The notes under the pieces were generated by a model. It worked only from the letters and a program-made list of their open reading frames with translations. It was not told where the DNA came from and ran no database searches. The translations under genes and the position numbers were made by a program. From Selenobaculum gibii (GTDB lineage Bacteria > Bacillota > Negativicutes > ICN-92133): a stretch of DNA of 64,000 bases. The stretch spans positions 721,501-785,500 of the forward strand of contig NZ_CP120678.1 in assembly GCF_030273445.1 (NCBI RefSeq), in the 5' to 3' direction. This document shows, in pieces, positions 24,576-34,926 of this stretch (position 1 is the first letter of the stretch; every line of letters begins with the position of its first letter).

Positions 24576-24588
24576 ATAGGCTGATTTC

Positions 24589-24618
24589 TTGACAAGTGTG
24601 TTATGAAAGCAGTATAGT
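24589..24618 (+). promoter_or_regulatory. Sigma-A promoter for the valS T-box
   Basis: TTGACA (24589-24594) and TATAGT (24613-24618) with an 18-base spacer lie just upstream of the T-box leader. Confidence 0.85.
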
Positions 24619-24631
24619 AATAACATATATA

Positions 24632-24872
24632 AAAAACGATGAAGAGGAGAGTACATTACTGTCGATTGTTTAAGAGAGGAAACTCATGGCTGGAAAGTTT
24701 CTCAATCGTGATAATGGAAAGTAGCCTTGGAGTTGCTGGGCTGAAATAATAGTAGGTTCAGTCGCGAGTGCGGCGTTATTGCAGGATGAGTTTTACAGGA
24801 TGCCTGTAAAAAAAGTAAGGTGGTACCACGAAAGTATGCTCTTTCGTCCTTTGAGGACGGAAGAGCTTTTTA
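24632..24872 (+). ncRNA. T-box leader controlling valS
   Basis: The hallmark T-box sequence AAGGTGGTACCACG lies at 24817-24830, followed by the competing terminator. Upstream is a long Stem I region containing GAGAGTA (the usual AGTA turn) and GGAAAGTAGCC. The GTA at 24721-24723 is a candidate Val specifier codon. The element senses uncharged tRNA, here most likely tRNA-Val because valS follows directly. Confidence 0.93.
24838..24872 (+). terminator. T-box terminator before valS
   Basis: GCTCTTTCGTCC pairs with GGACGGAAGAGC and is followed by TTTTTATTTTT. Binding of uncharged tRNA to the T-box would prevent this stem. Confidence 0.92.
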
Positions 24873-24901
24873 TTTTTGCAAAATCTTGGAGGTTTAATAT
24901 T

Positions 24902-27556
24902 ATGGAAGAAAAAAATATTCCGACTGTATATGATCCACAGTCCTTTGAAAAGAAATGGTATAAATTTTGGGAAGAAAATCAGTTGTTTCATGCGGAAGTA
25001 GAACGTGATAAGAAACCGTTTAGCATTGTTATTCCACCACCAAATGTTACGGGTCAGCTGCATATGGGACATGCACTTGATAACACTTTGCAAGATATTC
25101 AAATTCGTTGGCGCAGAATGCAAGGTTACAATACGCTTTGGATGCCGGGATCAGATCATGCAGGGATTGCTACGCAGATTAAAGTTGAAGAAATGCTCCG
25201 TAACGAACAAGGGCTATCGCGCCATGATATTGGTCGTGAAAAATTCATTGAGCATGTTTGGGAGTGGAAACATCAATATGGCAGTAAGATTACAAAGCAA
25301 TTGCGCAGTCTTGGTGCATCTTGTGATTGGCAGCGTGAACGTTTTACGATGGATGAAGGATGCTCTGAGGCAGTACGTGAAGTTTTTGTTTCTTTATATG
25401 AAAAAGGTTTGATTTATCAAGGACATCGAATTACAAATTGGTGTCCGCGTTGTAGTACGGCTTTAAGTGATATTGAAGTTGAGCATGAGGATAAGCCGGG
25501 GCATCTTTATCATTTACGCTATCAAGTTGAAGGTTCAGATGAGTTTGTTGAAATTGCGACGACCCGTCCGGAAACAATGCTTGGGGATACTGGTGTAGCG
25601 GTACATCCAGAGGATGAACGCTATACGCATCTTATCGGAAAAAAATTGATTTTACCAATCGTTGGGCGTAAGATTCCTGTGTTTGCTGATGAATATGTAG
25701 ATCCGAAATTTGGTACAGGCGTAGTAAAGGTTACACCAGCTCATGATCCGAATGACTTTGAAATGGGGCAGCGTCATGGGTTAGAACAAATCGTTGTGTT
25801 AAATGATGATGCGACTATGGCAGATAATACAGGAAAATATAAAGGCATGGATCGTTATGAATGCCGAAAAGTATTGCTTGAAGATTTAAAAGCTTTAGGT
25901 AATTTGGTGAGCATTGAAGAACACAATCATGCTGTTGGTCATTGCCAACGTTGTCATACAGTAGTTGAACCAATGATTTCTAAACAATGGTTTGTCAAAA
26001 TGGAATCGTTAGCAAAACCTGCAATGGAAGCCGTAACGAGTGGAAAAATTCAATTTGTACCTGAACGTTTTACGAAAATTTATTTAAATTGGCTAGAGAG
26101 TATTCGTGATTGGTGTATTTCTCGTCAATTATGGTGGGGGCATCGAATTCCGGCTTGGTACTGCGATGAATGTGGTGAAACGTTTGTTTCTCGCGAAGAT
26201 CTTTCGGTATGTTCGAAATGCGGTAAAGCCCTTCGCCAAGATGAGGACGTGCTTGATACTTGGTTTAGTTCTGCTTTATGGCCATTTTCTACAATGGGGT
26301 GGCCGAAAGATACAGAAGAACTAAAGCAATTCTATCCTACAAGTGTACTTGTTACAGGCTATGATATTATTTTCTTCTGGGTTGCGAGAATGATCATGAT
26401 GGGCTTGGAATTTAAACAAGAAATTCCATTTAAACATGTATTCATTCATGGGTTAGTTCGTGATTCTCAAGGTCGTAAAATGAGTAAATCTCTTGGTAAT
26501 GGGATTGATCCAGTAGAAGTAATTGAGAAATATGGCGCAGATACGTTAAGATTTATGTTGATTACAGGAAATACACCTGGAAATGATATGCGTTTTTATT
26601 GGGAACGCGTAGAAGCAACGCGTAATTTTGCGAATAAATTGTGGAATGCATCTCGCTTTGTCTTAATGAACTTAGAGGGTTTTGATGCTGCGTTTAGACC
26701 AAAACAAGAAGATTATACTTTAGCTGATCGTTGGATACTAAGTCGTTATGCAAAAACAGTTGCTGATGTCACAAACAATTTGGAACGGTTTGAATTAGGA
26801 GAAGCAGGACGCGCTTTATACGATTTTATTTGGAATGAATTCTGCGATTGGTATATCGAAATGGCAAAAGCACGTCTGTATAATAAAGACGCAGTTACAG
26901 CTCGTCAAACAGCGCAATATGTACTTTGTTATGTGCTTGAAAATACACTGAAATTATTGCATCCGTTTATGCCATATATTACAGAAGAAATTTGGCAACA
27001 TATTCCGCATGAAGGAATTAGCATTATGGTGGCGAAATATCCATGTGGCGAAGAAGAAAAGATTGATGAATTAGCGGAAACTTCAATGAATGCAATTATG
27101 GATACGATAAAATCAATTCGCAATATGCGTGCAGAAGTGAATGTAGCACCTGGAAAAAAGAGCGAAGTGATTTTGACTTTTGCAACGGATGAATTAAAAG
27201 AAGTGTTTATTCAAAATGAGGGGTATTTAAAAGTGTTAGCTGGTGCTGAGCCGGTTGCTATCCTTGAGGCTGATGCACAAAAACCGGAAAATGCAATGAC
27301 CGCAGTAGTAAATGGTGTGGAAGTTTATCTACCATTAAAGGGCCTGATTGATGTAGAAAAAGAAACGGCTAGGTTGAATAAAGAACTTGCTACGCTTGAT
27401 AAAGAATTAGCTAGAGTAAGTGGAAAATTATCTAATGCTGGATTTGTGGCAAAAGCACCAGCAGAAGTGATTGCCAAAGAAAAAGAAAAGCAAAAAGGTT
27501 TTGAAGAAAAACGTATTGCAATTAATGAACGCTTGACTTATTTAGCAAGCTTATAA
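24902..27556 (+). CDS. valS: Valyl-tRNA synthetase
   Basis: This class I synthetase charges tRNA-Val. The 884-aa protein has the HIGH-type motif in [17 protein letters not shown], an editing domain ([19 protein letters not shown]), the KMSKS motif in [17 protein letters not shown], zinc-type Cys pairs (CPRC, CDEC, CSKC), an anticodon-binding domain and a C-terminal coiled coil ([20 protein letters not shown]). ATG 24902 follows TTGGAGG. A longer in-frame start at 24779 lies inside the T-box terminator and is not credible. It is followed 14 nt later by folC, probably in the same operon. Confidence 0.97.
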   Translation: MEEKNIPTVYDPQSFEKKWYKFWEENQLFHAEVERDKKPFSIVIPPPNVTGQLHMGHALDNTLQDIQIRWRRMQGYNTLWMPGSDHAGIATQIKVEEMLRNEQGLSRHDIGREKFIEHVWEWKHQYGSKITKQLRSLGASCDWQRERFTMDEGCSEAVREVFVSLYEKGLIYQGHRITNWCPRCSTALSDIEVEHEDKPGHLYHLRYQVEGSDEFVEIATTRPETMLGDTGVAVHPEDERYTHLIGKKLILPIVGRKIPVFADEYVDPKFGTGVVKVTPAHDPNDFEMGQRHGLEQIVVLNDDATMADNTGKYKGMDRYECRKVLLEDLKALGNLVSIEEHNHAVGHCQRCHTVVEPMISKQWFVKMESLAKPAMEAVTSGKIQFVPERFTKIYLNWLESIRDWCISRQLWWGHRIPAWYCDECGETFVSREDLSVCSKCGKALRQDEDVLDTWFSSALWPFSTMGWPKDTEELKQFYPTSVLVTGYDIIFFWVARMIMMGLEFKQEIPFKHVFIHGLVRDSQGRKMSKSLGNGIDPVEVIEKYGADTLRFMLITGNTPGNDMRFYWERVEATRNFANKLWNASRFVLMNLEGFDAAFRPKQEDYTLADRWILSRYAKTVADVTNNLERFELGEAGRALYDFIWNEFCDWYIEMAKARLYNKDAVTARQTAQYVLCYVLENTLKLLHPFMPYITEEIWQHIPHEGISIMVAKYPCGEEEKIDELAETSMNAIMDTIKSIRNMRAEVNVAPGKKSEVILTFATDELKEVFIQNEGYLKVLAGAEPVAILEADAQKPENAMTAVVNGVEVYLPLKGLIDVEKETARLNKELATLDKELARVSGKLSNAGFVAKAPAEVIAKEKEKQKGFEEKRIAINERLTYLASL

Positions 27557-27570
27557 AAGGACTGAAAAAA

Positions 27571-28866
27571 GTGAATTATCAAGAAGCTTTAGCGTATTTA
27601 GATAGTTTGAATACTTTCGGGATTAAATTAGGTTTAGTAAGAATCACGCGTTTATTGAAACTATTAGAGAATCCGCAGAATAAGTATAAAACGATTCACG
27701 TCACCGGTACGAATGGAAAAGGTTCTACAACGGCAATGCTTACTTCTATTTTAACGAATGCGAAAATTAAGACGGGGATGTATACATCTCCGCATCTTGT
27801 TTCGTATACTGAACGCATGCAAATAGATGGAAGCTATATCAGTGAAAATGAATTTGCTGATTGCATTAGGATTGTGAAAGAAAAAGTTGAAGAAATGATT
27901 GCAGAAGGAGAAGAAAATCCAACGCAGTTTGAAGTCATTACAGCGGCGGCTTTCTTTTACTTTGCCAAAATGCAGGTAGAATATGCAGTGATTGAAGTTG
28001 GATTAGGAGGACTTTTAGATTCAACGAATGTGATTATTCCAGAAGTATCTGTAATTACAAATGTTACTTTAGAACATGCGGAGCGGTGTGGTGGAACTTT
28101 AGAAGGTGTAGCAGAGCATAAAGCTGGAATTATCAAAGATGGAGTTCCTGTGGTAACTGCTGCAAAGGGAATTGCACTAGAAATCATTCAAGAAAAAGCA
28201 AGGGAAAAAAATGCGGATGTATTTGTTGCAGGCGAAGATTTTACGAGTGAGTTTAAAAGTTTTGCAACGAATAAGCAATGCCTTACTTTTAACTCTGGAA
28301 TGGTAGGTGTATCGTCTACGTATTGTTTGGGTGTACTCGGCGAACATCAAATTGAAAATAGTTCGATTGCAATTATGACAGCTTTAATTTTAGCGACAAA
28401 TGAAAAGCGAATTACGAGCGAAGGGATGCAAAAGTCTTTATCAGAGGTAAGTTGGGCTGGACGTTTTGAAGTTATGCAGCAAGAGAATGAACAAATTATG
28501 ATTATTGATGGCGCGCATAACAACGCAGGGGCAGAAGTTTTAAGAAGAAATTTAGATAAATATTTTCCTCATGCAGAAATAGTGTTTCTATTAGGTATTC
28601 TTGAAGATAAAGATGTTAGCGGGATTATTCATCATCTTATTCATGAAGAGAATGTAGTCGTTGTGACAAAGCCGGATTCAAATCGTGCGGCTGCACCAAA
28701 GAAAGTTGCGGAGATGATTTTTGCCAAACAGGTAGAAGCAATTGAAGATATTGACGACGCTTTAAAAAGAGCAAAAGAGCTTGCCGCAAATGGAAAGATA
28801 TTGTGCGTAGCAGGATCGTTGTATTTAATTGGTGTGGTTAGATCTCTTTTAATACAACAAGAATAA
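27571..28866 (+). CDS. folC: Folylpolyglutamate synthase / dihydrofolate synthase
   Basis: FolC adds glutamate to folates and in many bacteria also makes dihydrofolate from dihydropteroate. The 431-aa protein has the Mur-ligase ATP motif HVTGTNGKGSTTAMLTSIL at about residue 44, the family motif TSPHLVSYTERM, a GLGGLLDSTNV segment for metal and ATP binding, ERCGGTLEGVAEHKAGIIK, and the C-terminal-domain motif IIDGAHNNAGAE. Translation starts at GTG 27571 after AAAGGACTG. It lies 14 nt after valS, the common Firmicute valS-folC order. Confidence 0.95.
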   Translation: MNYQEALAYLDSLNTFGIKLGLVRITRLLKLLENPQNKYKTIHVTGTNGKGSTTAMLTSILTNAKIKTGMYTSPHLVSYTERMQIDGSYISENEFADCIRIVKEKVEEMIAEGEENPTQFEVITAAAFFYFAKMQVEYAVIEVGLGGLLDSTNVIIPEVSVITNVTLEHAERCGGTLEGVAEHKAGIIKDGVPVVTAAKGIALEIIQEKAREKNADVFVAGEDFTSEFKSFATNKQCLTFNSGMVGVSSTYCLGVLGEHQIENSSIAIMTALILATNEKRITSEGMQKSLSEVSWAGRFEVMQQENEQIMIIDGAHNNAGAEVLRRNLDKYFPHAEIVFLLGILEDKDVSGIIHHLIHEENVVVVTKPDSNRAAAPKKVAEMIFAKQVEAIEDIDDALKRAKELAANGKILCVAGSLYLIGVVRSLLIQQE

Positions 28867-28956
28867 TTTTTGTTTTTCTTCCTATGTGAATTTGGATTCT
28901 TTTCAATTTGCATAGGAAGAAAAATTATCTAAATAAAATCATAAATAGGTGAGTTT

Positions 28957-30186
28957 GTGCAAAATATAAGTGTTGAAAATAAAAAAGAAATGTATCTTGA
29001 TTGGATGATACAAAAATCTATTTTAGCATTAGGGTTCTTTTTGGTATTATCCCCAATGCTGACTACAATTTTTTTGCTTATCGGTTCAAGTGCGTGGCTT
29101 ATCAAACTTTTTTTGATAAAAGAGTGTAATTTTAAGCGCACTATTTTTGATATTCCTATTGCGTGCTTTGCTGGGTTTGGAGCGATTTCTGTTTTTGCAT
29201 CGTTAGATACAGGGTTTAGTTTTTATAATTTTTATAATTTAATGGGACAATATGTATTAGTGTATTATTTATTTGTTCAAAATATTTCTACGATGAAGCA
29301 GATAAAACAATTAATTATAGCTATGTTAATCGCTGGTATAGGAGCAGTTGGTTATGGATTTTATCAATATATACATGGAATAGACATTACGAGTATGTTA
29401 TGGGTGGATGGAGATCAATTCCCAGAGTTAAAAACGAGAGTGTTTTCAACGATGCAGAATCCTAATATTTTTGCGGGGTATCTGCTTGTTATGCTATCCA
29501 TGTTTTTTGGTGTGTTTACAAAAGTGAGCTCACAAAAAATTAAGAGCAGTATGGCTATTTTATTTATTTTATTTTTTGCTTGTCTTACACTGACTTATTG
29601 TCGTGGAGCTATTTTAAGTTTGGCACTTGTACTGGCTTTTTACGGTATCATAAAAAACAAAAGGTTATTTTTCATGATGATAGTTGCGGGTTTAATAGTA
29701 GCCGTCTTTGATACAAGCATTACTGAACGAATTATGTCTGCTTTTAATGCAGACGACAGTTCCTCGCAAATGCGGATGGCGATGTGGGAAAGTACGGTCG
29801 CGATGATTATTGAGCATCCGATTTTTGGTGTTGGTTGGGGTTCCTACTTTATGGTGTATCCATATTATGATTTTTTTATTAATAATCCCGATGTTTTAAT
29901 TGTTCACGCGCATAATATGTACCTTAATATTGCGGCTGAAATAGGATTACTTGGTTTTATGGCTTTTTGCTCTGTTTTATTTGGTGCAATGCATATGGCT
30001 TTTTCTAAACCGCAAATAAGGGAAAGTCAATTATTAAATGGCCTTATGCTGGGCTTTGGGTTAGCTTTAGCCTGTATTGCAGTGAATGGATTTACAGATT
30101 ATGTTTTATTTAATATTGAATTATCAATGCTATTTTGGATAATTAATGCGTTTATTGTGATTATTCAGCGTGAACGACTGGATTAA
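28957..30186 (+). CDS. O-antigen ligase-type polytopic membrane protein
   Basis: The 409-aa protein has about ten to twelve hydrophobic segments and the Wzy_C / O-antigen ligase core. That core has R-x-MWESTVAMIIEHPIFGVG, then WGSYFMVYP, a periplasmic segment with VLIVHAHNMYLNIAAEIGLLG containing the conserved HAHN and E-x-G residues, and an Arg-containing CRGAILSL. Such proteins join polysaccharides to lipid A-core or other acceptors, or polymerise O-units. It stands alone, starts at GTG 28957 after AGGTGAG, and no other polysaccharide genes are nearby. Ligase and polymerase roles cannot be told apart from sequence. Confidence 0.85.
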   Translation: MQNISVENKKEMYLDWMIQKSILALGFFLVLSPMLTTIFLLIGSSAWLIKLFLIKECNFKRTIFDIPIACFAGFGAISVFASLDTGFSFYNFYNLMGQYVLVYYLFVQNISTMKQIKQLIIAMLIAGIGAVGYGFYQYIHGIDITSMLWVDGDQFPELKTRVFSTMQNPNIFAGYLLVMLSMFFGVFTKVSSQKIKSSMAILFILFFACLTLTYCRGAILSLALVLAFYGIIKNKRLFFMMIVAGLIVAVFDTSITERIMSAFNADDSSSQMRMAMWESTVAMIIEHPIFGVGWGSYFMVYPYYDFFINNPDVLIVHAHNMYLNIAAEIGLLGFMAFCSVLFGAMHMAFSKPQIRESQLLNGLMLGFGLALACIAVNGFTDYVLFNIELSMLFWIINAFIVIIQRERLD

Positions 30187-30270
30187 TATTTTTTATTTAT
30201 TGCAGGTTTTTATTTTAGAATTTAAAATAGTAGTGGAGATAGAATCGATTATTGTAAGGAGGCTTGGCAG

Positions 30271-30906
30271 TTGAGACAGAAAGTTGTAATTTCAAAGGCT
30301 ACAATTGACCGCCTGCCATTGTATTTTAGAACGTTAAGGGTAACGAAAGAAGAAGGACGAGAAATTATTTCTTCTGAGGAGCTCGGAAGACGATTAGGAA
30401 TTACGCCGGAACAGATACGGAAAGATTTGGCTTCTTTTGGACAGTTCGGAAAAAAAGGTGTGGGATATTATGTGCATGAATTAATGCGCAATATTGGTGA
30501 AATACTAGGATTAGATAACAATTGGAATATTGCTGTCGTTGGTATTGGACATCTAGGTGCAGCATTAGCTAATTATCAAAATTTTATTACTTTGGGATTT
30601 AACCTAATGGCGTTGTTTGATGCAGATGAAGATGTTGTAGGAACAATTGTAAATAAGGTAAAAGTCGATCATATCAACGATGTCAACCAAGTAGTAAAAG
30701 AACGCAATATTCATATTGGGGTAATTGCTGTTCCAGCACCATTTGCACAAGAGGTAGCAGATAAGCTAGTGACTGCTGGCGTGACTGGGATATGGAATTT
30801 TGCACCGAGAAAAATTGTTGTTCCAGAACATATTTGTATAGTGAATGAAGATTTATCTGTGGGTCTTAGTAATCTCTCTTATCATATAACAAGAAAATTA
30901 CTGTAA
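30271..30906 (+). CDS. rex: Redox-sensing transcriptional repressor Rex
   Basis: Rex binds DNA when NADH is low and leaves it when NADH/NAD+ rises, controlling fermentation genes. The 211-aa protein has an N-terminal winged helix (IDRLPLYFRTL, EELGRRLGITPEQIRKDLASF, GKKGVGYYV) and a Rossmann domain with NIAVVGIGHLGAAL and LFDADEDVVG. The C-terminal swapped helix reads GLSNLSYHITRKLL. TTG 30271 follows AAGGAGG. It directly precedes the propionate operon, and a Rex-like operator lies 72 nt after its stop. Confidence 0.96.
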   Translation: MRQKVVISKATIDRLPLYFRTLRVTKEEGREIISSEELGRRLGITPEQIRKDLASFGQFGKKGVGYYVHELMRNIGEILGLDNNWNIAVVGIGHLGAALANYQNFITLGFNLMALFDADEDVVGTIVNKVKVDHINDVNQVVKERNIHIGVIAVPAPFAQEVADKLVTAGVTGIWNFAPRKIVVPEHICIVNEDLSVGLSNLSYHITRKLL

Positions 30907-30977
30907 ATGAAGGATTTTTGATAAATTTTTTGCAGGATTTTGTAGGATGATAGAGAAATAATATTATTACAGTTAGT

Positions 30978-30995
30978 TTGAACAAAATTTCACAA
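30978..30995 (+). promoter_or_regulatory. Candidate Rex operator upstream of the propionate operon
   Basis: TTGAACAAAATTTCACAA agrees with the Rex consensus TTGTGAA-N4-TTCACAA at all seven positions of the right half and four of the left, overall 15 of 18 with the AT-rich centre. It is the only such site I found between rex and the CoA-transferase gene. A terminator hairpin lies between it and that gene, so the exact promoter it controls is unclear. Confidence 0.5.
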
Positions 30996-31016
30996 GATAA
31001 TCGGGAATTTAAGAGA

Positions 31017-31060
31017 AATACCGTCAAGAATAAGCTATATCTATCTTGACGGTATTGTTG
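31017..31060 (+). terminator. Hairpin terminator between rex and the propionate operon
   Basis: AATACCGTCAAGA pairs perfectly with TCTTGACGGTATT (13 bp), followed by GTTGCTT, a weak T tract. The remaining 200 nt up to the CoA-transferase hold no clear gene, and I found no confident sigma-A promoter. Confidence 0.65.
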
Positions 31061-31270
31061 CTTAGTGGTATGCTTGTGTTTGGAATTATAACTAACTGAT
31101 ATTGCTGGATTAGTATTTTTTATGCTAGTGGTAGCAAAATCTCATATGCGTACGATTTAAAGAGGTGAATCTATAGCTTTATTTCTTAAAATGTAGCAGG
31201 AGAATCAGATTTTTATAAGTAATGAAATGGCCAATTTTTTTTGTTGACCTACCAAGGAGGAAATTTTTCG

Positions 31271-32776
31271 ATGATTGATATTCGCGATCGCGTGCGTAAC
31301 CAAGCACTTCAAGCAAAGATCGTTAGTGCAGAAGAAGCGGCAGCTTTTATTAAGCCTGACATGAACATTGGTGTTAGTGGTTTTACGCCTGCAGGATATC
31401 CAAAAGCAGTTCCTTTAGCTTTAGCTAAAAGAATGGAAACAGAACCTTTTAGTGTTAACTTATGGACAGGTGCATCCGTTGGGAAAGAATTAGACGGTGC
31501 ATTGGCAAAAGTCGGCGGTATTAAAAGACGTATGCCTTATCAATCCAACAAGGATTTACGTGCTGGTATTAACGGCGGCAAAATTGAATATTGTGATCTT
31601 CACTTGAGTGAATCAGCACAGTTTGCTCGTTATGGTTTTATGGGTGGTAAAATTGACGTAGCTATCGTTGAAGTTTGTGCAATTACCGAAGAAGGACATC
31701 TTATTCCTACCACTTCAATGGGGAATACTGCTTCTTATGTTCAAAGTGCTGATGTAGTTATTGTTGAAGTAAATACAACTCAACCATTAGAATTGGAAGG
31801 TATGCATGATGTATATGTTCCACTTGATCCACCACATCGTTTACCAATTCCAGTTGTAAAAGTAAACGACCGCATTGGTACTACATATATTCCGTGTGGT
31901 GTGGATAAAATAAAATACATTGTTCCTTGTGACATTCCAGATGACGTTCGTCCATTTGCGCCATTAGATGAAAATTCACATAGAATGTCTGAACATATTT
32001 TAAAATTCTTCAAAGACGAAATTAAAGCTGGTCGTATGCCGAAAAACTTATTACCTCTTCAATCTGGTGTAGGTAATGTGGCCAATGCGGTAATCAGTGG
32101 TTTTGTTGATTCTGATTTTACTGATCTTGAAGTTTATACAGAAGTAATCCAAGATGGTATGTTTGACTTAGCGGATGCGGGGAAATTAAAATTTGCTTCC
32201 GGTACATCTTTCTCTCCATCTCCAGACGGATTGAGACGCTTCTATGAAAATATAAAAGACTATCGTCAAAAAATGATGCTTAGACCACAAGAAATTGCTA
32301 ATAGTCCAGAAGTGGCTCGTCGCATTGGAATCATTGCGATGAATACGGCAATTGAATTTGATATATATGGTAACGTAAATTCTACACATATCATGGGTTC
32401 TAAAATGATGAATGGTATTGGTGGTTCCGGAGATTTTGCACGTAATGCTTACTTGACTTGCTTCTTTAGCACATCAACAGCAAAAGACGGTGCTATTTCT
32501 GCAATCGTTCCTATGTGCTCTCATGTTGATCATACTGAACATGATACAGATATTTTCGTTACTGAAATCGGTCTTGCTGACGTTCGTGGATTAAGTCCTA
32601 GAGAACGTGCACGCAAAATTATCAACAATTGTGCTCATCCTGACTACCGTCCAATGTTGCTTGATTATTTAGAGAGAGCTGAAAAAGCCACAAAACAAGC
32701 ACATACGCCACATATTATCAATGAAGCGTTATCTTGGCACAGTAGATTTATGGAAACAGGTACAATGAAGAAATAA
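31271..32776 (+). CDS. scpC: Succinate CoA-transferase (acetyl-/propionyl-CoA:succinate type)
   Basis: The enzyme moves CoA from propionyl-CoA or acetyl-CoA to succinate, opening or closing the succinate-propionate cycle. The 501-aa protein belongs to the acetyl-CoA hydrolase/transferase family (Cat1-like). It has N-terminal GVSGFTPAGYPKAVPLALA, the LPLQSGVGNVANAVISG segment, and EVYTEVIQDGMFDLADAG carrying the expected catalytic Glu. Later segments are IMGSKMMNGIGGSGDFARNA and HVDHTEHDTDIFVTEIGLAD. ATG 31271 has AAGGAGG upstream; an in-frame start at 31241 is unlikely. It is the first gene of a seven- to nine-gene operon. Acetate versus propionate preference cannot be read from sequence. Confidence 0.92.
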   Translation: MIDIRDRVRNQALQAKIVSAEEAAAFIKPDMNIGVSGFTPAGYPKAVPLALAKRMETEPFSVNLWTGASVGKELDGALAKVGGIKRRMPYQSNKDLRAGINGGKIEYCDLHLSESAQFARYGFMGGKIDVAIVEVCAITEEGHLIPTTSMGNTASYVQSADVVIVEVNTTQPLELEGMHDVYVPLDPPHRLPIPVVKVNDRIGTTYIPCGVDKIKYIVPCDIPDDVRPFAPLDENSHRMSEHILKFFKDEIKAGRMPKNLLPLQSGVGNVANAVISGFVDSDFTDLEVYTEVIQDGMFDLADAGKLKFASGTSFSPSPDGLRRFYENIKDYRQKMMLRPQEIANSPEVARRIGIIAMNTAIEFDIYGNVNSTHIMGSKMMNGIGGSGDFARNAYLTCFFSTSTAKDGAISAIVPMCSHVDHTEHDTDIFVTEIGLADVRGLSPRERARKIINNCAHPDYRPMLLDYLERAEKATKQAHTPHIINEALSWHSRFMETGTMKK

Positions 32777-32797
32777 AGCAAGGAGGAATTATTAATA

Positions 32798-34444
32798 ATG
32801 AGCAATGAAAATTTAAAAGCTAAACTGGCTGAATATGATGCCAAAGTAGAAAAAGCGACTGCAAAATTCCCAGAACGTGCAAACTTACCGGAGCAACGTT
32901 TATACACTCCACTTGATGTAGAAGGTACTGACTATACAAGTGAAATCGGGTTCCCTGGATCCTATCCTTTCACACGTGGTGTACAACCTACAATGTATCG
33001 TGGCCGTTTCTGGACAATGCGTATGTATGCTGGTTTCTCAACTGCTGAAGAATCCAACAAACGTTACCGTTACTTAATCGAATCAGGTGCTACAGGACTT
33101 TCTTGTGCATTTGACTTACCAACACAAATTGGTTATGATTCCGATGATGAAATCTCTACAGGTGAAGTTGGTAAAGTAGGGGTTGCGATCGACTCCTTAG
33201 CTGATATGGAAATCCTTTTCGATCAAATCGACTTAGGAAAAGTTTCCACTTCTATGACAATCAATGCACCAGCTTCAGTATTACTTGCAATGTATATTGC
33301 GGTAGCTGAAAAACAAGGTGTATCTGCTGATAAATTAAAAGGTACAATCCAAAATGATATTCTTAAAGAATATGCAGCACGTGGAACTTATATTTTCCCA
33401 CCAAAACCTTCCATGCGTTTAATTACAAATATTTTTGAATACTGCTCTAAAAATGTTCCTAACTGGAATACAATTTCTATTTCCGGTTACCACATTCGTG
33501 AAGCTGGTTCAACTGCATCTCAAGAAATCGCATTTACAATTGCTGATGGTATTGCATATGCAGAAGCTGCAATCAAAGCTGGCTTAGACGTTGATGCATT
33601 TGCAGGTCGTTTATCCTTCTTCTGGAATGCACATAACAATGTATTAGAAGAAGTTGCAAAATTCCGTGCTTCCCGTCGCGTATGGGCAAAAGTGATGAAA
33701 GAACGTTTTGGTGCGAAAAATCCAAAATCTTGGATGCTTCGTGTGCATACACAAACAGCTGGTTCTATGTTAACTGCACAACAACCAAACAATAATATCG
33801 TTCGTGTTGCTCTTCAAACAGCTGCTGCTGTTATGGGTGGTACGCAATCTCTTCATACAAATTCCCGTGATGAAGCATTAGCTCTTCCTACAGAAGATTC
33901 CGTAATGGTTGCACTTCGTACACAACAAATCGTTGCTTATGAAAGTGGTCTTGCTGACGTTATCGATCCATTAGCAGGTTCTTACTATGTAGAAGCTTTA
34001 ACCAACAAAATTGAAAAAGAAGCTTGGGAATACATCAACAAAATCGATGAAATTGGTGGCGCTGTTGAAGCAATTGAAAAAGGTTATATCCAAAAAGAAA
34101 TTCAAGACAGTGCTTACAAATGGCAAATGGATGTTGAATCCGGTGCAAAAGTTATCGTTGGTGTTAATAAATTCCAAGTGGAAGAAAAACCAGTTGAAGG
34201 CTTACTTCGCGTAGATGCTTCTGTTGGTGAAAAGCAAAAAGCTAAATTAACAAAAATGAAAGCTGAACGTGATAATGCGGCAGTACAAGCTGCTCTTGCT
34301 GATCTTGAAAAAGCTTGTCAAGATGAACATGAAAATCTTATGCCATATATCTTAGCAGCTGTTAAAACATATGCTACACTTGGTGAAATTTGTGGAGTTA
34401 TGCGTAAAGTATTCGGTGAATATGAAGCGCATGTAAACCTATAA
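32798..34444 (+). CDS. mcmA1: Methylmalonyl-CoA mutase, catalytic (large) subunit of split enzyme
   Basis: This subunit carries the TIM-barrel that rearranges succinyl-CoA to methylmalonyl-CoA by a radical mechanism using adenosylcobalamin. Family features include [92 protein letters not shown] and [15 protein letters not shown]. At 548 aa it lacks the B12-binding domain, which is supplied by the next gene, as in archaeal-type split mutases. It starts at ATG 32798 after AAGGAGG. In this operon it should run in the fermentative direction towards propionate. Confidence 0.96.
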   Translation: MSNENLKAKLAEYDAKVEKATAKFPERANLPEQRLYTPLDVEGTDYTSEIGFPGSYPFTRGVQPTMYRGRFWTMRMYAGFSTAEESNKRYRYLIESGATGLSCAFDLPTQIGYDSDDEISTGEVGKVGVAIDSLADMEILFDQIDLGKVSTSMTINAPASVLLAMYIAVAEKQGVSADKLKGTIQNDILKEYAARGTYIFPPKPSMRLITNIFEYCSKNVPNWNTISISGYHIREAGSTASQEIAFTIADGIAYAEAAIKAGLDVDAFAGRLSFFWNAHNNVLEEVAKFRASRRVWAKVMKERFGAKNPKSWMLRVHTQTAGSMLTAQQPNNNIVRVALQTAAAVMGGTQSLHTNSRDEALALPTEDSVMVALRTQQIVAYESGLADVIDPLAGSYYVEALTNKIEKEAWEYINKIDEIGGAVEAIEKGYIQKEIQDSAYKWQMDVESGAKVIVGVNKFQVEEKPVEGLLRVDASVGEKQKAKLTKMKAERDNAAVQAALADLEKACQDEHENLMPYILAAVKTYATLGEICGVMRKVFGEYEAHVNL

Positions 34445-34470
34445 TAGCGAGAGTTGGAGGGATAAATACA

Positions 34471-34863
34471 ATGGAAAAACGTATTAGAGTATTAGTAGCA
34501 AAACCAGGTCTTGACGGCCATGACCGTGGAGCTAAAGTTGTAGCCCGCGCTCTTCGCGACGCTGGTTTCGAAGTAGTATATACAGGTCTTCGTCAAACAC
34601 CTGAACAAATAGCAGAAGCAGCACTTCAAGAGGACGTAAATGTAGTTGCAATGAGCATTCTTTCAGGAGCTCATCCTCATTTATTCCCTAAAGTTGTTAA
34701 TTTAGTAAAAGAAAAAGGCATGGAAGACGTACTAGTTATCGGTGGTGGCGTTATTCCTGATGCTGATATTCCAGCACTTAAAGAAGCTGGAGTTGCTGAA
34801 GTATTCACTCCAGGAACTCCAACAAGTGCAATTGTTGACTTTATCAAAGCTAATGTAAAATAA
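34471..34863 (+). CDS. mcmA2: Methylmalonyl-CoA mutase, B12-binding (small) subunit
   Basis: The 130-aa protein is a complete cobalamin-binding domain. It has [20 protein letters not shown] with the D-x-H-x-x-G motif, whose His17 ligates cobalt. [15 protein letters not shown] and [22 protein letters not shown] contact the nucleotide tail, and the end is [11 protein letters not shown]. It lies 26 nt after the catalytic subunit with GTTGGAGGG before the ATG. Its need for adenosylcobalamin links the operon to the cobalamin uptake genes in the first 23 kb. Confidence 0.96.
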   Translation: MEKRIRVLVAKPGLDGHDRGAKVVARALRDAGFEVVYTGLRQTPEQIAEAALQEDVNVVAMSILSGAHPHLFPKVVNLVKEKGMEDVLVIGGGVIPDADIPALKEAGVAEVFTPGTPTSAIVDFIKANVK

Positions 34864-34926
34864 ATTGCAGTGGATGATGTGCCTCATTTTATATGAGGCA
34901 CATATACCATAAGGTGGTGCGATTCA

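Noticed and set aside
24779-24901. Upstream extension of valS giving a 925-aa protein
   Set aside because: The extra codons run through the T-box sequence and its terminator stem; ATG 24902 has a proper ribosome binding site and matches the usual ValRS start.
28867-28927. Inverted repeat after folC as a terminator
   Set aside because: TTTTTCTTCCTATG pairs with CATAGGAAGAAAAA, but the T run is on the 5' arm and A residues follow the stem, the wrong orientation for the plus strand; no minus-strand gene ends there.
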